Shown piece after piece: positions 23,374-30,543 of a DNA stretch of 31,458 bases (position 1 is its first letter; the number at the start of each line of letters is the position of its first letter). The DNA comes from a virus, in IMG/VR virus record IMGVR_UViG_3300036832_000358, positions 1-31,458 of that record; one strand, 5' to 3'. The translations under genes and the position numbers were made by a program. The notes beneath the pieces are model-generated. The model was not told the DNA's origin, did no database searches, and saw only the letters and a list, made by a program, of their open reading frames with translations.

Positions 23374-24069
23374 ATGCCACAGGCAGTAATCGGGCCAATC
23401 CTCGGCGGCGTCGCCTCGGCCGGGATCGGCGCGATCGGCAGCGCGATATCCGGTAACAAGGCCGGAGCCGGTGCCGCGCAGGCGCAGCAGGCGTTGCAGC
23501 AGCAGCGCGCCGACCTGGCGCCGTGGCGCACCACCGGTGGGCAGGCGCTTGGAGCCAGCGCCGATTTGCTGGGGTTGAACGGACCGGATGCAGCAGCTGC
23601 GGCGATGGGGAACTTCCAGACCTCGCCGGGCTATCAGTGGTCGATGGACCAGGGCACCCGCGCAGTCGACGCAGGCGCGGCGGCGCGGGGCATGCTGCGA
23701 TCGGGCGCCGAGATAAAGGCGCAGCAGACGTTCGGCACAGGCCTCGCGGATCAGGAGTTCCAGCAATATTACAAGAATCTGACGGGCCTCTCGACCCTTG
23801 GAGAGAACGCAGCTGCCGGCGGCGCCACGACGGCGCAAACTGCTGGGAGCCTGGCGCAGGGCGCCGGCAACACGCAGGGCTCGATCTACGGCAATCAGTT
23901 CGGCGCGCTTGGCTCGACGGTCAACGGGCTGTTCCAAAACCCGGCGGTGAATAACTGGCTGATCGGCGGCGGTGGTGGCGCGCCGAATTATATGGCCGGT
24001 ACAACCAACCTGGCGGGGACATCGCCCGGATATGGCGATCAGCTATTTAATCCAGGGGGCGTCTTCTGA
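23374..24069 (+). CDS. DNA-ejection (transfer) protein, P22 gp7 position
   Basis: The ATG at 23374 has GGAG eight bases upstream; a longer frame from 23335 overlaps the previous gene. The 231-residue protein starts with a Gly/Ala-rich hydrophobic helix (PILGGVASAGIGAIGSAISG), then a Gln-rich coiled segment, then a highly typical block: SPGYQWSMDQGTRAVDAGAA, ARGMLRSGAEIKAQQTFGTG and LADQEFQQYYKNLTGLSTLG. This block is common in phage DNA-transfer proteins. A Gly/Asn-rich tail follows. It is likely packed inside the head and injected to help form the channel across the envelope. Confidence 0.8.
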   Translation: MPQAVIGPILGGVASAGIGAIGSAISGNKAGAGAAQAQQALQQQRADLAPWRTTGGQALGASADLLGLNGPDAAAAAMGNFQTSPGYQWSMDQGTRAVDAGAAARGMLRSGAEIKAQQTFGTGLADQEFQQYYKNLTGLSTLGENAAAGGATTAQTAGSLAQGAGNTQGSIYGNQFGALGSTVNGLFQNPAVNNWLIGGGGGAPNYMAGTTNLAGTSPGYGDQLFNPGGVF

Positions 24070-26303
24070 TGTCCGGTTACGCCAACATCTCGGCGGTTCC
24101 TGATCAGAACATCCTGTTCAATGCCGCGTCGGGTATGACGACCTCGCAGGTTCAGCGCAACCAGCTGCTGAACCAGGAGGCGCAGCAGACCATCGGCGCC
24201 AACGAGATCGGCATGATGGCGCGCGCGGCCAGCTCGATACTTCAGTTGCCGGAGGATCAGCAGGCGGCGGCGTATCCGCAGGCGGTGGCCGAGCTGCAAC
24301 GGCAGGGCTTCGCAAAGAACGCGCCGAGCATCTATCCCGGCGCGGATACGCTGCGGCGCGTGCAGGCGATGGGCCTGACGCTGCCCGAGCAATACCAGTA
24401 TGGCGTCGTCACCGCGCCGGGGCTCCAAGGGCAGATCGATGCGATCCTGGGGAAGGGCGCGACACCGCCGACAGGCACGACGCCGGGCGCCGGTGCTAGC
24501 GGCGGCGGTGGAACCAGTGAGTTCAACTACGGCAATATCCGCCCGGTCGGCGGGACTGGCTTCAACACTTACGCCACTCCGCAGGACGGCATCGCCGCCA
24601 TGTCGTCCAATCTTGCGGCCTACGCGAACCAGCACGGCATCAACACGCTGAACGGCCTGACCGCGCGGTGGGCGCCGAAGGGCGATGGCGCCAACGATCC
24701 GGTTGCCTATGCGAAGCGGCTCGGTGCCGCGCTCGGCATTGACCCGGACGCGGAGATCAACCTGGCGGACCCGCTGCTACAGACGCGCCTCATCCCGGCC
24801 ATGGCGGCGGTCGAGAAAGGACGGCCATTCGATCAACCTTCCGACGTGCTCACGGCCGGCATCCAGAAGGGCCTCGGCAGGGGCGGGACGACCGTGGCCG
24901 TAGCAGGCCCAGGAGGCGGCGTGGTGGCGCGGAACCCCGGGTCGGTGCAGGTGGCAGGGCCAGGGGCGCCACCGGCCTCCACAGCGCCAGCAACGGCCAC
25001 GCCAGACTTGGTCGGCCCGCGACCGTTGCCGGCAATGACCGCGAACGCTCCTGTCGTCACGCCCGAGAGCCTCGCCAATACGCCAGTGCCTGCCGCCCCA
25101 CCGCCTGCGCGACCGAATCAGGTGCTGCCGGGATCGCCGAACGGACCACCAGCGCCCGCGGTTTCAGCCGCGGCACAGCCTGGGTCACGAGGCAACCTGC
25201 CGAGCGCAGCCAGCCTGCCGAGCGGCGTCAACTCGCAGCAATACCAGCAAGCCGTGGACCTACAGCGGAAGGCGCTCGCCCTCGATGCGTTGGTCGATCC
25301 GACCGGCCGCGCCAAGGTGCTCGCCGCCGGGCTGCGTCAGCAGGCGCAACTCCTGCTCCAGACTGACAGCGTGGTACAGACTCAGGAGGGCCAGTTCCAT
25401 CCGCTCTCCGGCAAGATCGACGAGGCAGCTAAGCCCCTGGCGGATTACCACGAGACAACCCCCGGTTCCGGCATCTGGGTAGGCGGTCCCGGCACCGAGC
25501 CGCGCTTCCAACCACCAGGGCGTCTGATCATCGATAAGGCAGGGGATGTCTGGCGGACAACTTCAGGAGGGGCGGAGAAACTCAGTCGCCTTGATCCCAC
25601 TGCGGTTGCTGCGCTGAACGAAGCTGAGGCCGCCGGCACCGCTACCGGCAAAGCTGTTGCGCAACAGTTGCCAGATATAATGGCTCAGGCACGCGATGCG
25701 GCGGCACAAGAAGGCCAGATCGATTATGCCAGCAACCAACTGCGAGAAGCAGCGAAGGGTGGTATTCCCTCGGGGTACTTCTCTCAGGGCTTAGCCACCG
25801 CTGCCGCCGCCGCTAAGTCCCTCGGCATTGATACCTCATCGCTCGGAGTCAATCCCGAAGCGGTTGGCAATGCTCAGACCGCACAGAAAACCCTATCGGT
25901 AATCGGGGGCGCCATTCTACGGCAGGCCCTCGGGCCGGGAAGCGCGATCACCGACGCTAAGGTCGAGCAATTCATTCACACGCAGCCCGGCATCGAGACC
26001 GACCCGCAAGCACTTCAACGCATCATGGGCTGGGCGCGGTCGCAATACACCTATACACGCGAACTAGGCCAAGCTGCGGTGACGGAAGCTGCGAAGCCAG
26101 AAAACGCTGGGCGGCTGCCGCCGCACTGGCTGGCCGCATACTACCGCGATCATGGATTTGCGCCGATCTATGATCCCGGTACGCAGGAGATGCGGCAGCC
26201 GGACGGGGCACAGCCGGCCCGTGTGACGCCGGCGTCACAGCCAGCTACTACAGCGCCATCTCGGGTGATCCAGTATGACGCGAACGGAAAGCGGATCAAG
26301 TGA
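24069..26303 (+). CDS. Internal virion / ejection protein with lysozyme-like segment
   Basis: The protein has 744 residues; its ATG overlaps the previous stop. The N-terminal ~130 residues are helical with NAASGMTTSQVQRNQLLNQE and LPEDQQAAAYPQAVAELQRQ. Residues ~152-255 (FNYGNIRPVGGTGFNTYATP, QDGIAAMSSNLAAYANQHGI, NGLTARWAPKGDGANDPVAY) match the segment often named structural protein P5, a peptidoglycan-directed domain that would open a passage in the cell wall. A Pro/Ala linker (residues ~275-385) and a helical C-terminal half follow. In P22 order it stands for gp20 or gp16. No catalytic Glu can be named with confidence. Confidence 0.8.
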   Translation: MSGYANISAVPDQNILFNAASGMTTSQVQRNQLLNQEAQQTIGANEIGMMARAASSILQLPEDQQAAAYPQAVAELQRQGFAKNAPSIYPGADTLRRVQAMGLTLPEQYQYGVVTAPGLQGQIDAILGKGATPPTGTTPGAGASGGGGTSEFNYGNIRPVGGTGFNTYATPQDGIAAMSSNLAAYANQHGINTLNGLTARWAPKGDGANDPVAYAKRLGAALGIDPDAEINLADPLLQTRLIPAMAAVEKGRPFDQPSDVLTAGIQKGLGRGGTTVAVAGPGGGVVARNPGSVQVAGPGAPPASTAPATATPDLVGPRPLPAMTANAPVVTPESLANTPVPAAPPPARPNQVLPGSPNGPPAPAVSAAAQPGSRGNLPSAASLPSGVNSQQYQQAVDLQRKALALDALVDPTGRAKVLAAGLRQQAQLLLQTDSVVQTQEGQFHPLSGKIDEAAKPLADYHETTPGSGIWVGGPGTEPRFQPPGRLIIDKAGDVWRTTSGGAEKLSRLDPTAVAALNEAEAAGTATGKAVAQQLPDIMAQARDAAAQEGQIDYASNQLREAAKGGIPSGYFSQGLATAAAAAKSLGIDTSSLGVNPEAVGNAQTAQKTLSVIGGAILRQALGPGSAITDAKVEQFIHTQPGIETDPQALQRIMGWARSQYTYTRELGQAAVTEAAKPENAGRLPPHWLAAYYRDHGFAPIYDPGTQEMRQPDGAQPARVTPASQPATTAPSRVIQYDANGKRIK

Positions 26304-26811
26304 CAACAGATAGCTGCGGGGCGGCCCTCTGAGCGTCCTCACGGGCCTTCCCGGTCAGGCAGGTCCCGATTGTCGGGTTCATGAACCACCGTACTTCACG
26401 ACCTTCTTGGTGACGGATCAGGGCGCCGACAGCAGCCAACTCGTTCATCGCGGATGAAACGGCCTGGAGGGTCGCTCCCGCCGCTTCCGCAAGTTGCTGG
26501 CGTGTGGCCACAATTTCTCCGGTATCCATACGCATCCGACAGAAGAACTCGGCCCATAGCTCACCGGAGATGCGCGGGCGCTTCGCGTGAGCATTGATCC
26601 AACGGACCACGATGCGGTTCTGATCCGGCGACAGCATGACGAAGCTCCACCCTTTCGATGCGGCGGTGTGCCGGTCAATGTATGCGACGATCTGCCCAGC
26701 CGCCATGTCCGGCAGGCCGGGGAACTCCAGCACCATCTGCCGGAGCGCCGCGCCCTGATCGAGTCGTAGGGCCTCTCTGCGGCTGACAAACCGGCTGATC
26801 TTGGCTGTCAT
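26296..26811 (-). CDS. Plasmid-type replication initiator-like winged-helix protein
   Basis: The protein has 171 residues; ATG 26811 is chosen over an upstream GTG. The pattern recalls RepL-like or plasmid Rep proteins of Alphaproteobacteria: KGWSFVMLSPDQNRIVVRWI, then ELWAEFFCRMRMDTGEIVAT, a helix-turn-helix (RQQLAEAAGATLQAVSSAMN, ELAAVGALIRHQEG) and the closing RWFMNPTIGTCLTGKAREDA, QRAAPQLSVV. A wing with a FxNP turn is typical of these initiators. It stands alone on the reverse strand between two ejection genes, overlaps the neighbour's 3' end by 8 bases, and has direct repeats and DnaA boxes upstream. A transcription regulator is the alternative. Confidence 0.65.
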   Translation of the reverse strand: MTAKISRFVSRREALRLDQGAALRQMVLEFPGLPDMAAGQIVAYIDRHTAASKGWSFVMLSPDQNRIVVRWINAHAKRPRISGELWAEFFCRMRMDTGEIVATRQQLAEAAGATLQAVSSAMNELAAVGALIRHQEGREVRWFMNPTIGTCLTGKAREDAQRAAPQLSVVT

Positions 26812-26832
26812 GTGAGTTGTTTCTCCCGAGTC

Positions 26833-26951
26833 CCACAGGATGATACCCCTCGGTGCCACAGAGTGATACCTCCATAGACGCGCGCGGCCGGGAGACTTTA
26901 GAGAGAAGATACTTCCTTAAATGGTTTCATCTATCCACAGCCTGTGGATAA
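26833..26951 (+). other. Candidate replication origin: iteron-like repeats and DnaA boxes
   Basis: A 15-base direct repeat occurs at 26833-26847 and 26856-26870 (CCACAG-NN-TGATACC, 13 of 15 identical, 23 bases apart). A third, weaker GATACTTCC lies at 26908-26916. Then comes a relatively AT-rich stretch (26893-26931) and a perfect 9-bp inverted repeat with one central base, TATCCACAG-C-CTGTGGATA (26932-26950). It contains a consensus DnaA box TTATCCACA on the reverse strand (26943-26951) and a one-mismatch box CTATCCACA on the forward strand (26931-26939). Repeats plus DnaA boxes beside a Rep-like gene is the layout of plasmid origins. An operator for Rep autoregulation would share the same repeats. 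Confidence 0.6.
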
Positions 26952-26969
26952 GTAAGCAAGGCGCATCGA

Positions 26970-28763
26970 ATGACGATCAACGCACAGCTTCCCGACGGCA
27001 CGACGCTGCAATTCCCGGACGAAACATCGGACGCGACGATCGACGCTGCTGTTACCTCGCATGTGCAGCAGAACACGCCGCAGCATCCTGCGGCCGGACC
27101 GTCCGGCGATTTGACGACGGACATTCCGCGCCGTCTCGCCACGGCAGGGATCGATGCCATCGCCGGGCTTGGCTCAACCCCGCGTGCGATCGCCCAAGGC
27201 GTAGACTGGCTCGGCAGCAAGGTCGGCCTCGATGTCGGCGCCGATCCGGCCTTGGCTAGCTTGAAGCGTTCGACCGGCGAGCAGAGCTTTCCCGACTTCC
27301 AGACGCTGCGTGAGCGCGGCTTTGCCGATACTGGCGCCACCGAATACGTGCCGCAGACGACGCCAGGCAAGATGGTGCAGGCGGGCCTTACCGCCGTGCC
27401 AAGCGTCTTGTTGGGCGGCGGTGTGAGGGCTGCGTTGCCGGCGTTCGCTGGTGGGGCTACTGGGGAACTTGGTTCTGAGCTCTGGCCAGATCATCCGTTC
27501 CTTGGGCGCCTGCTGGGCTTTGTTCTTGGCTCACATACCGCCGCTGCGGTCGGCAATGCTGCATCGAGGACGGTTGCCAATGCCACCGGCATCGGTGGCC
27601 CGACCACGCCAATCGGGCAGGCATATCAGCGTCAGGGCATCACGCCCACGACCTCGGTCGATGATGCGACAAACGCCTGGCAGACCGCTGCCGAGACTGC
27701 CGCGCAAAAGCTCGGGCCTGGTGCGACGCAGCAAGAAACCGGGGCCGCATTGCAGGGTGCGGTCAATCAATGGAAGTCCGACTGGCAGGCCAACGCCAAT
27801 ACCAAGTGGGACGCTTTTCGCACTCAGGTGCCGTCGGATACGCAGATCCCGGTATCTGGGTTTCAGAAGGCGTTGACCGGTGTGAACCAGGACTATGGCG
27901 GCGCCGCGAATCTGGCAAAGACACTGCAACCGTCGCTTGGAACAACGATACAAGATGCACTGACCAAGGACATATCGCCGACTGGCACACTGCCTTGGCA
28001 AGCGGTGCAGGCCACGCGTACCCGGCTCGGGCAACTCATGCAGAGCAGCGATCCTGACGTTGCGACCGTTGCAAAGCGGCTCTACGGCGGCTTGTCCGAC
28101 GATATGCAGAACGGCGCGTTGGCTGCGGGCTCCAACGCGGCGCAGGCGTTCAAGGAAGCTAGCGATTATACCTGGGCCGGGCACCGGCTGCTGGACGATC
28201 ACCTCAACCCGATCCTGCGCGCGTCCACGCCCGAGCAAGCGGCGCAGTATGCGCTAGCCACAGCACGGCAAGGAGGGACGCGGCTCCAGGCGATCGGTGT
28301 CGCCGCTCCCGACCAGCCGACCGCCCTGGGCGCTGGCATCGTTCGCCAGGCGGCGGACGTTGGGCCGGACATGCTGGCGAAGCGAATGAACGCGCTATCG
28401 CCAGAAGCCCGGACGCAGCTGTTCGGTGGTCCTGGTGTTGGCACGCCGGCTGGAGACCTTGGCGATCTGGTGGACATCGCCGCGAAGCAGCGGCAGATCC
28501 AGCAGACCGCAACACCCCCGCGCTTCTCAAGCGATGCGGGGCGTTTTGTCACTGCGATGGAAGCGGGGCGGGCGGGCCATGAAATTGCCGGAACGCCCGG
28601 CCGCATTGCGGGCCTCGCTGCTGGCTATCTTGCAGCACCCGCGCTGCCGTACCTTGAGCGACAGGTTGCGGCCAATCGGCTGATGTCGGGTGTCTACGGG
28701 CCGCGCGTGACGCCGTTCCAGGCGGCCCCAGTATGGAATGCGCTGATACAGCCTACCCGTTAG
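26970..28763 (+). CDS. Internal virion / ejection protein, gp16 position
   Basis: The protein has 597 residues. It starts with a short domain typical of large phage internal proteins (MTINAQLPDGTTLQFPDETS, DATIDAAVTSHVQQ), then an amphipathic and Gly/Ala-rich part (ALPAFAGGATGELGSELWPD, LLGFVLGSHTAAAVGNAAS) that could insert in membranes, followed by long helices (WQTAAETAAQKLGPGATQQE, RLYGGLSDDMQNGALAAGSN). In P22, gp16 is the last ejection protein and this is the last one here. It was probably contiguous with the previous ejection gene before the Rep module came between. The origin region lies just upstream. Confidence 0.7.
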   Translation: MTINAQLPDGTTLQFPDETSDATIDAAVTSHVQQNTPQHPAAGPSGDLTTDIPRRLATAGIDAIAGLGSTPRAIAQGVDWLGSKVGLDVGADPALASLKRSTGEQSFPDFQTLRERGFADTGATEYVPQTTPGKMVQAGLTAVPSVLLGGGVRAALPAFAGGATGELGSELWPDHPFLGRLLGFVLGSHTAAAVGNAASRTVANATGIGGPTTPIGQAYQRQGITPTTSVDDATNAWQTAAETAAQKLGPGATQQETGAALQGAVNQWKSDWQANANTKWDAFRTQVPSDTQIPVSGFQKALTGVNQDYGGAANLAKTLQPSLGTTIQDALTKDISPTGTLPWQAVQATRTRLGQLMQSSDPDVATVAKRLYGGLSDDMQNGALAAGSNAAQAFKEASDYTWAGHRLLDDHLNPILRASTPEQAAQYALATARQGGTRLQAIGVAAPDQPTALGAGIVRQAADVGPDMLAKRMNALSPEARTQLFGGPGVGTPAGDLGDLVDIAAKQRQIQQTATPPRFSSDAGRFVTAMEAGRAGHEIAGTPGRIAGLAAGYLAAPALPYLERQVAANRLMSGVYGPRVTPFQAAPVWNALIQPTR

Positions 28764-29085
28764 ACAGGATGCGCTTGATCTCGATGAGGTCCGCCGCGTG
28801 GTCAGTGGGAGTTGGGTCGGGATAAAAGCGGTGCGCGAGCGCTGGCGGGGGAGACAGGCTGTAGACGCGTTTATGCGCGCGCAGGCGCAGGTAACGTGGC
28901 AGCCAGATGACGCAGATCACTGCGATGCAAACGAGGCCCCATCCGGGCTGCGGCGGCGTCTGAGCGAAGAATATCAGCGCACCTAGGGCTGGCGCCAGCG
29001 AGAGGAACACGCAGACGAACAGGTTGCCGGCGAAGCAGCCGATGATGAGCAGCGTGGCGACGGTCAGGCCGATGAGCACGATCAT
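28753..29085 (-). CDS. Three-helix membrane protein, holin candidate
   Basis: The protein has 110 residues with three hydrophobic segments near 2-18 (IVLIGLTVATLLIIGCF), 22-42 (LFVCVFLSLAPALGALIFFA) and 49-64 (GWGLVCIAVICVIWLP). A basic stretch (RYLRLRAHKR) and a soluble Pro-rich tail follow. The start overlaps the previous gene's stop (ATGA). Size and topology suit a class I holin, and it ends the reverse-strand operon, but no sequence signature proves it. The 3' end overlaps the ejection gene's end by 11 bases. Confidence 0.6.
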   Translation of the reverse strand: MIVLIGLTVATLLIIGCFAGNLFVCVFLSLAPALGALIFFAQTPPQPGWGLVCIAVICVIWLPRYLRLRAHKRVYSLSPPPALAHRFYPDPTPTDHAADLIEIKRILSNG

Positions 29086-29324
29086 CGGCGATACTCGACG
29101 CCCAGCTTGTCGGCGATGGCGAACAGCACCTCCGACATCTGATCGAGCCGGCTCTGGGTGAATGCTTCGTGCGTCGCAATCCGCTCGGTATGTGCCTCCA
29201 CCAGGCGGCTCAGCGTGTCCTGGTGGAGTTTGGCCTCCATGCGGATCGTCCGAACGTCGGCCTGGAGCCGGCGGATCATCTCGCCGAGCAGTTCCAGACG
29301 GATAGGGTTGGGCTTGTCGCTCAT
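29082..29324 (-). CDS. Coiled-coil protein, 80 residues, lysis-region operon
   Basis: The almost entirely helical protein has a heptad-like pattern (LELLGEMIRRLQADVRTIRM, HQDTLSRLVEAHTERIATHE) and no membrane segment. GAGAAAG lies before the ATG. No family is named. Soluble coiled-coil proteins in phage lysis regions can act as partners of membrane proteins; this is not shown here. It is coupled by ATGA to the membrane protein gene downstream. Confidence 0.65.
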   Translation of the reverse strand: MSDKPNPIRLELLGEMIRRLQADVRTIRMEAKLHQDTLSRLVEAHTERIATHEAFTQSRLDQMSEVLFAIADKLGVEYRR

Positions 29325-29334
29325 GGCTTTCTCT

Positions 29335-29511
29335 CTACGGTGCCGGCAGCTTGAGCACCATGTCCCGCGTCACGCTGTGCTCGTCCCGCAAGTCGCGTAG
29401 ATCGCCGCGCACCTCCCGTATCGCCGTCAGCAGCGACTCGTGGCTGCCGTTGATGCGGCCCATCAGGCGGCTCTCCATCGCCTCCAGGTGCTGCTTTAGT
29501 TCTTCGTCCAT
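29335..29511 (-). CDS. Short coiled-coil protein, 58 residues
   Basis: It begins at the reverse-strand ATG 29511 (product starts MDEELKQHLEAMESRLMGRI, then SHESLLTAIREVRGDLRDLR, and ends MVLKLPAP). It has a clear heptad pattern and no membrane helix. It belongs to the same operon, 10 bases before the next gene. Between it and the upstream gene (29512-29628) there are only two minute frames (14 and 26 codons), neither persuasive. The function is unknown. Confidence 0.55.
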   Translation of the reverse strand: MDEELKQHLEAMESRLMGRINGSHESLLTAIREVRGDLRDLRDEHSVTRDMVLKLPAP

Positions 29512-29628
29512 GTCTGTCTCTCAGGTGGGTTGAGGATCGCCGCGAGGCGCTGGCGCTCTTTCGTGCTGATGGTCACAGCAGCGCCACGCCGGCGGCGAGG
29601 CCGATGATGATGTGCATCTCAGATGTTC

Positions 29629-29832
29629 CTAATGCGCCAGCAAGCGCCACAGCACGCCGAGCGTGACCACCAGATTTGTGCCGACCATCCAAGTCAACAC
29701 GGTCAGGCGTGTGTCGATTGCAGCAAGTCGGTTGTCATAGTTCGCGATGGCTTCCGCAGCCTTGCGCGACTTTTCCTCAGATGCCCCGGCATCCCGCAAT
29801 GCGTCATACACTTCGGTAACCATCGTCGTCAT
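29629..29832 (-). CDS. DUF1640-like coiled-coil protein with C-terminal membrane helix
   Basis: ATG 29832 has AGGAG ten bases upstream; a longer frame from 29955 runs through the preceding small gene and is rejected. The 67 residues comprise TEVYDALRDAGASEEKSRKA and AEAIANYDNRLAAIDTRL, then a membrane helix (VLTWMVGTNLVVTLGVLWRL). An N-terminal helix with DAL-x-AG-x-S, a coiled coil and one C-terminal anchor is the plan of DUF1640/CCDC90-like proteins of Alphaproteobacteria. A second protein with the same plan lies upstream in this operon (30099-30338). Confidence 0.6.
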   Translation of the reverse strand: MTTMVTEVYDALRDAGASEEKSRKAAEAIANYDNRLAAIDTRLTVLTWMVGTNLVVTLGVLWRLLAH

Positions 29833-29851
29833 GCCGGCGCTTCTCCTGAGA

Positions 29852-29989
29852 TCAGAAGCAGGAACGTGTGCAGGTGCGGTAAGCGCCGCTGCCGTAGCAG
29901 TTGGTGGTGCAACTCTGATAGGCGCTGGCCGCCTGGGCAGTGAACGCGACGGCAAGCAGCGCCAGCGCGGCGAGGGATAGCTTCTTCAT
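29852..29989 (-). CDS. Secreted four-cysteine mini-protein, 45 residues
   Basis: AGGAG lies ten bases upstream of the ATG. A textbook signal peptide (KKLSLAALALLAVAFTAQA, cleavage probably after ASA at residue 23) leaves a mature part of about 22 residues, starting YQSCTTNCYG, with cysteines at 27, 31, 40 and 44. The pattern CX3C-X8-CX3C would allow two disulfides between two short helices. No charged lysis motif, lipobox or known toxin signature is seen. It is coupled by overlap to the 38-residue frame upstream. The function is unknown; periplasmic action during lysis or exclusion of other phages is speculation. Confidence 0.65.
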   Translation of the reverse strand: MKKLSLAALALLAVAFTAQAASAYQSCTTNCYGSGAYRTCTRSCF

Positions 29990-30102
29990 AGTCGGTAGTC
30001 TCCTATATGCCGGGAGGGAAACGCGGCGCGGGTCCGGCTATTCCGCATCGCGTCAGGGGCCGGCGGGCGTTGCATCCGCCTTCCGGTCCCGCTTCGGGTC
30101 AT
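29986..30102 (-). CDS. Possible 38-residue arginine-rich peptide
   Basis: The reading frame is locked between its neighbours: its ATG overlaps the stop of the DUF1640-like gene upstream and its TGA overlaps the ATG of the secreted mini-protein. The product is Arg/Pro-rich (MTRSGTGRRMQRPPAPDA) with no recognisable fold. Such double overlap favours translation, if only to couple the neighbours. The sequence is not otherwise convincing. Confidence 0.35.
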   Translation of the reverse strand: MTRSGTGRRMQRPPAPDAMRNSRTRAAFPSRHIGDYRL

Positions 30103-30338
30103 AGATGTGGCGGCCACATATGCAGCGCGCCGAACAAGCCGGTCGTGGCGATGATCAGCGCCGCAATGCCACGACGAGTGAACCGCTCGGTCAGTCGCGC
30201 CTCTAGCGCCGCGAGGTCTGCCTTGGTCGCCACGCTTGAATGGATCGCGTCGAAGATCACGGACGCCAGCCGCTGCGCCTTGTCGCGGGCAATACCGGCA
30301 TCCTCGATGGCGTTGGATAGGGCGAGACGGTCGCTCAC
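30099..30338 (-). CDS. DUF1640-like coiled-coil protein with C-terminal membrane helix
   Basis: The protein has 79 residues with a GTG start overlapping the previous stop. It has NAIEDAGIARDKAQRLASVI, FDAIHSSVATKADLAALEAR (the ATKADL-x-x-LE pattern is characteristic of DUF1640/CCDC90-like proteins) and a C-terminal hydrophobic helix (RRGIAALIIATTGLFGAL). It is probably anchored in the inner membrane by its tail. Same architecture as the 67-residue protein three genes downstream, so the two are likely paralogues. Confidence 0.7.
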   Translation of the reverse strand: MSDRLALSNAIEDAGIARDKAQRLASVIFDAIHSSVATKADLAALEARLTERFTRRGIAALIIATTGLFGALHMWPPHL

Positions 30339-30496
30339 TTCTTCACCTTCTTCAGCCGCGCCTCAAGCGCATCCCGAAGCAGCTCGCGGACGACCCTCGC
30401 TGCGGTCGGCGTTTCGCCGCGTGCCTGGTGTCGTAGCGCCTCGATCTGCTCCCACATCCAACGCGGAAACCGGAGCGACTTCTGTACGTCGTTCAT
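30335..30496 (-). CDS. Ribbon-helix-helix DNA-binding regulator, 53 residues
   Basis: The product starts MNDVQKSLRFPRWMWEQIEA: a short beta strand (KSLRFP), helix A (RWMWEQIEALRHQA), a turn (GETP) and helix B (TAARVVRELLRDALEARLKK), the Arc/CopG fold. It is the first gene of the reverse-strand operon and is coupled to the next gene through GTGA. A perfect inverted repeat overlaps its own start codon (30495-30515), which suits autorepression. The ribosome site is weak (AGGCG). Confidence 0.7.
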   Translation of the reverse strand: MNDVQKSLRFPRWMWEQIEALRHQARGETPTAARVVRELLRDALEARLKKVKK

Positions 30497-30515
30497 GGGT
30501 TCGCCTGTAACCCAT
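30495..30515. promoter_or_regulatory. Inverted-repeat operator candidate between divergent genes
   Basis: ATGGGTT (30495-30501) and AACCCAT (30509-30515) form a perfect 7-bp inverted repeat with a 7-base spacer in the only gap between the reverse-strand operon and the endolysin. It overlaps the regulator's start codon. This is the natural binding site for the ribbon-helix-helix protein and could control both directions. Only the repeat is seen; binding is inferred. Confidence 0.45.
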
Positions 30516-30543
30516 TCCTCCCGTGAGAGTCCAGGACAATCGC

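Noticed and set aside
29496-29617. Two minute reverse-strand frames (14 and 26 codons) in the small-protein operon
   Set aside because: They overlap end to start, but are too short and featureless to be called genes.
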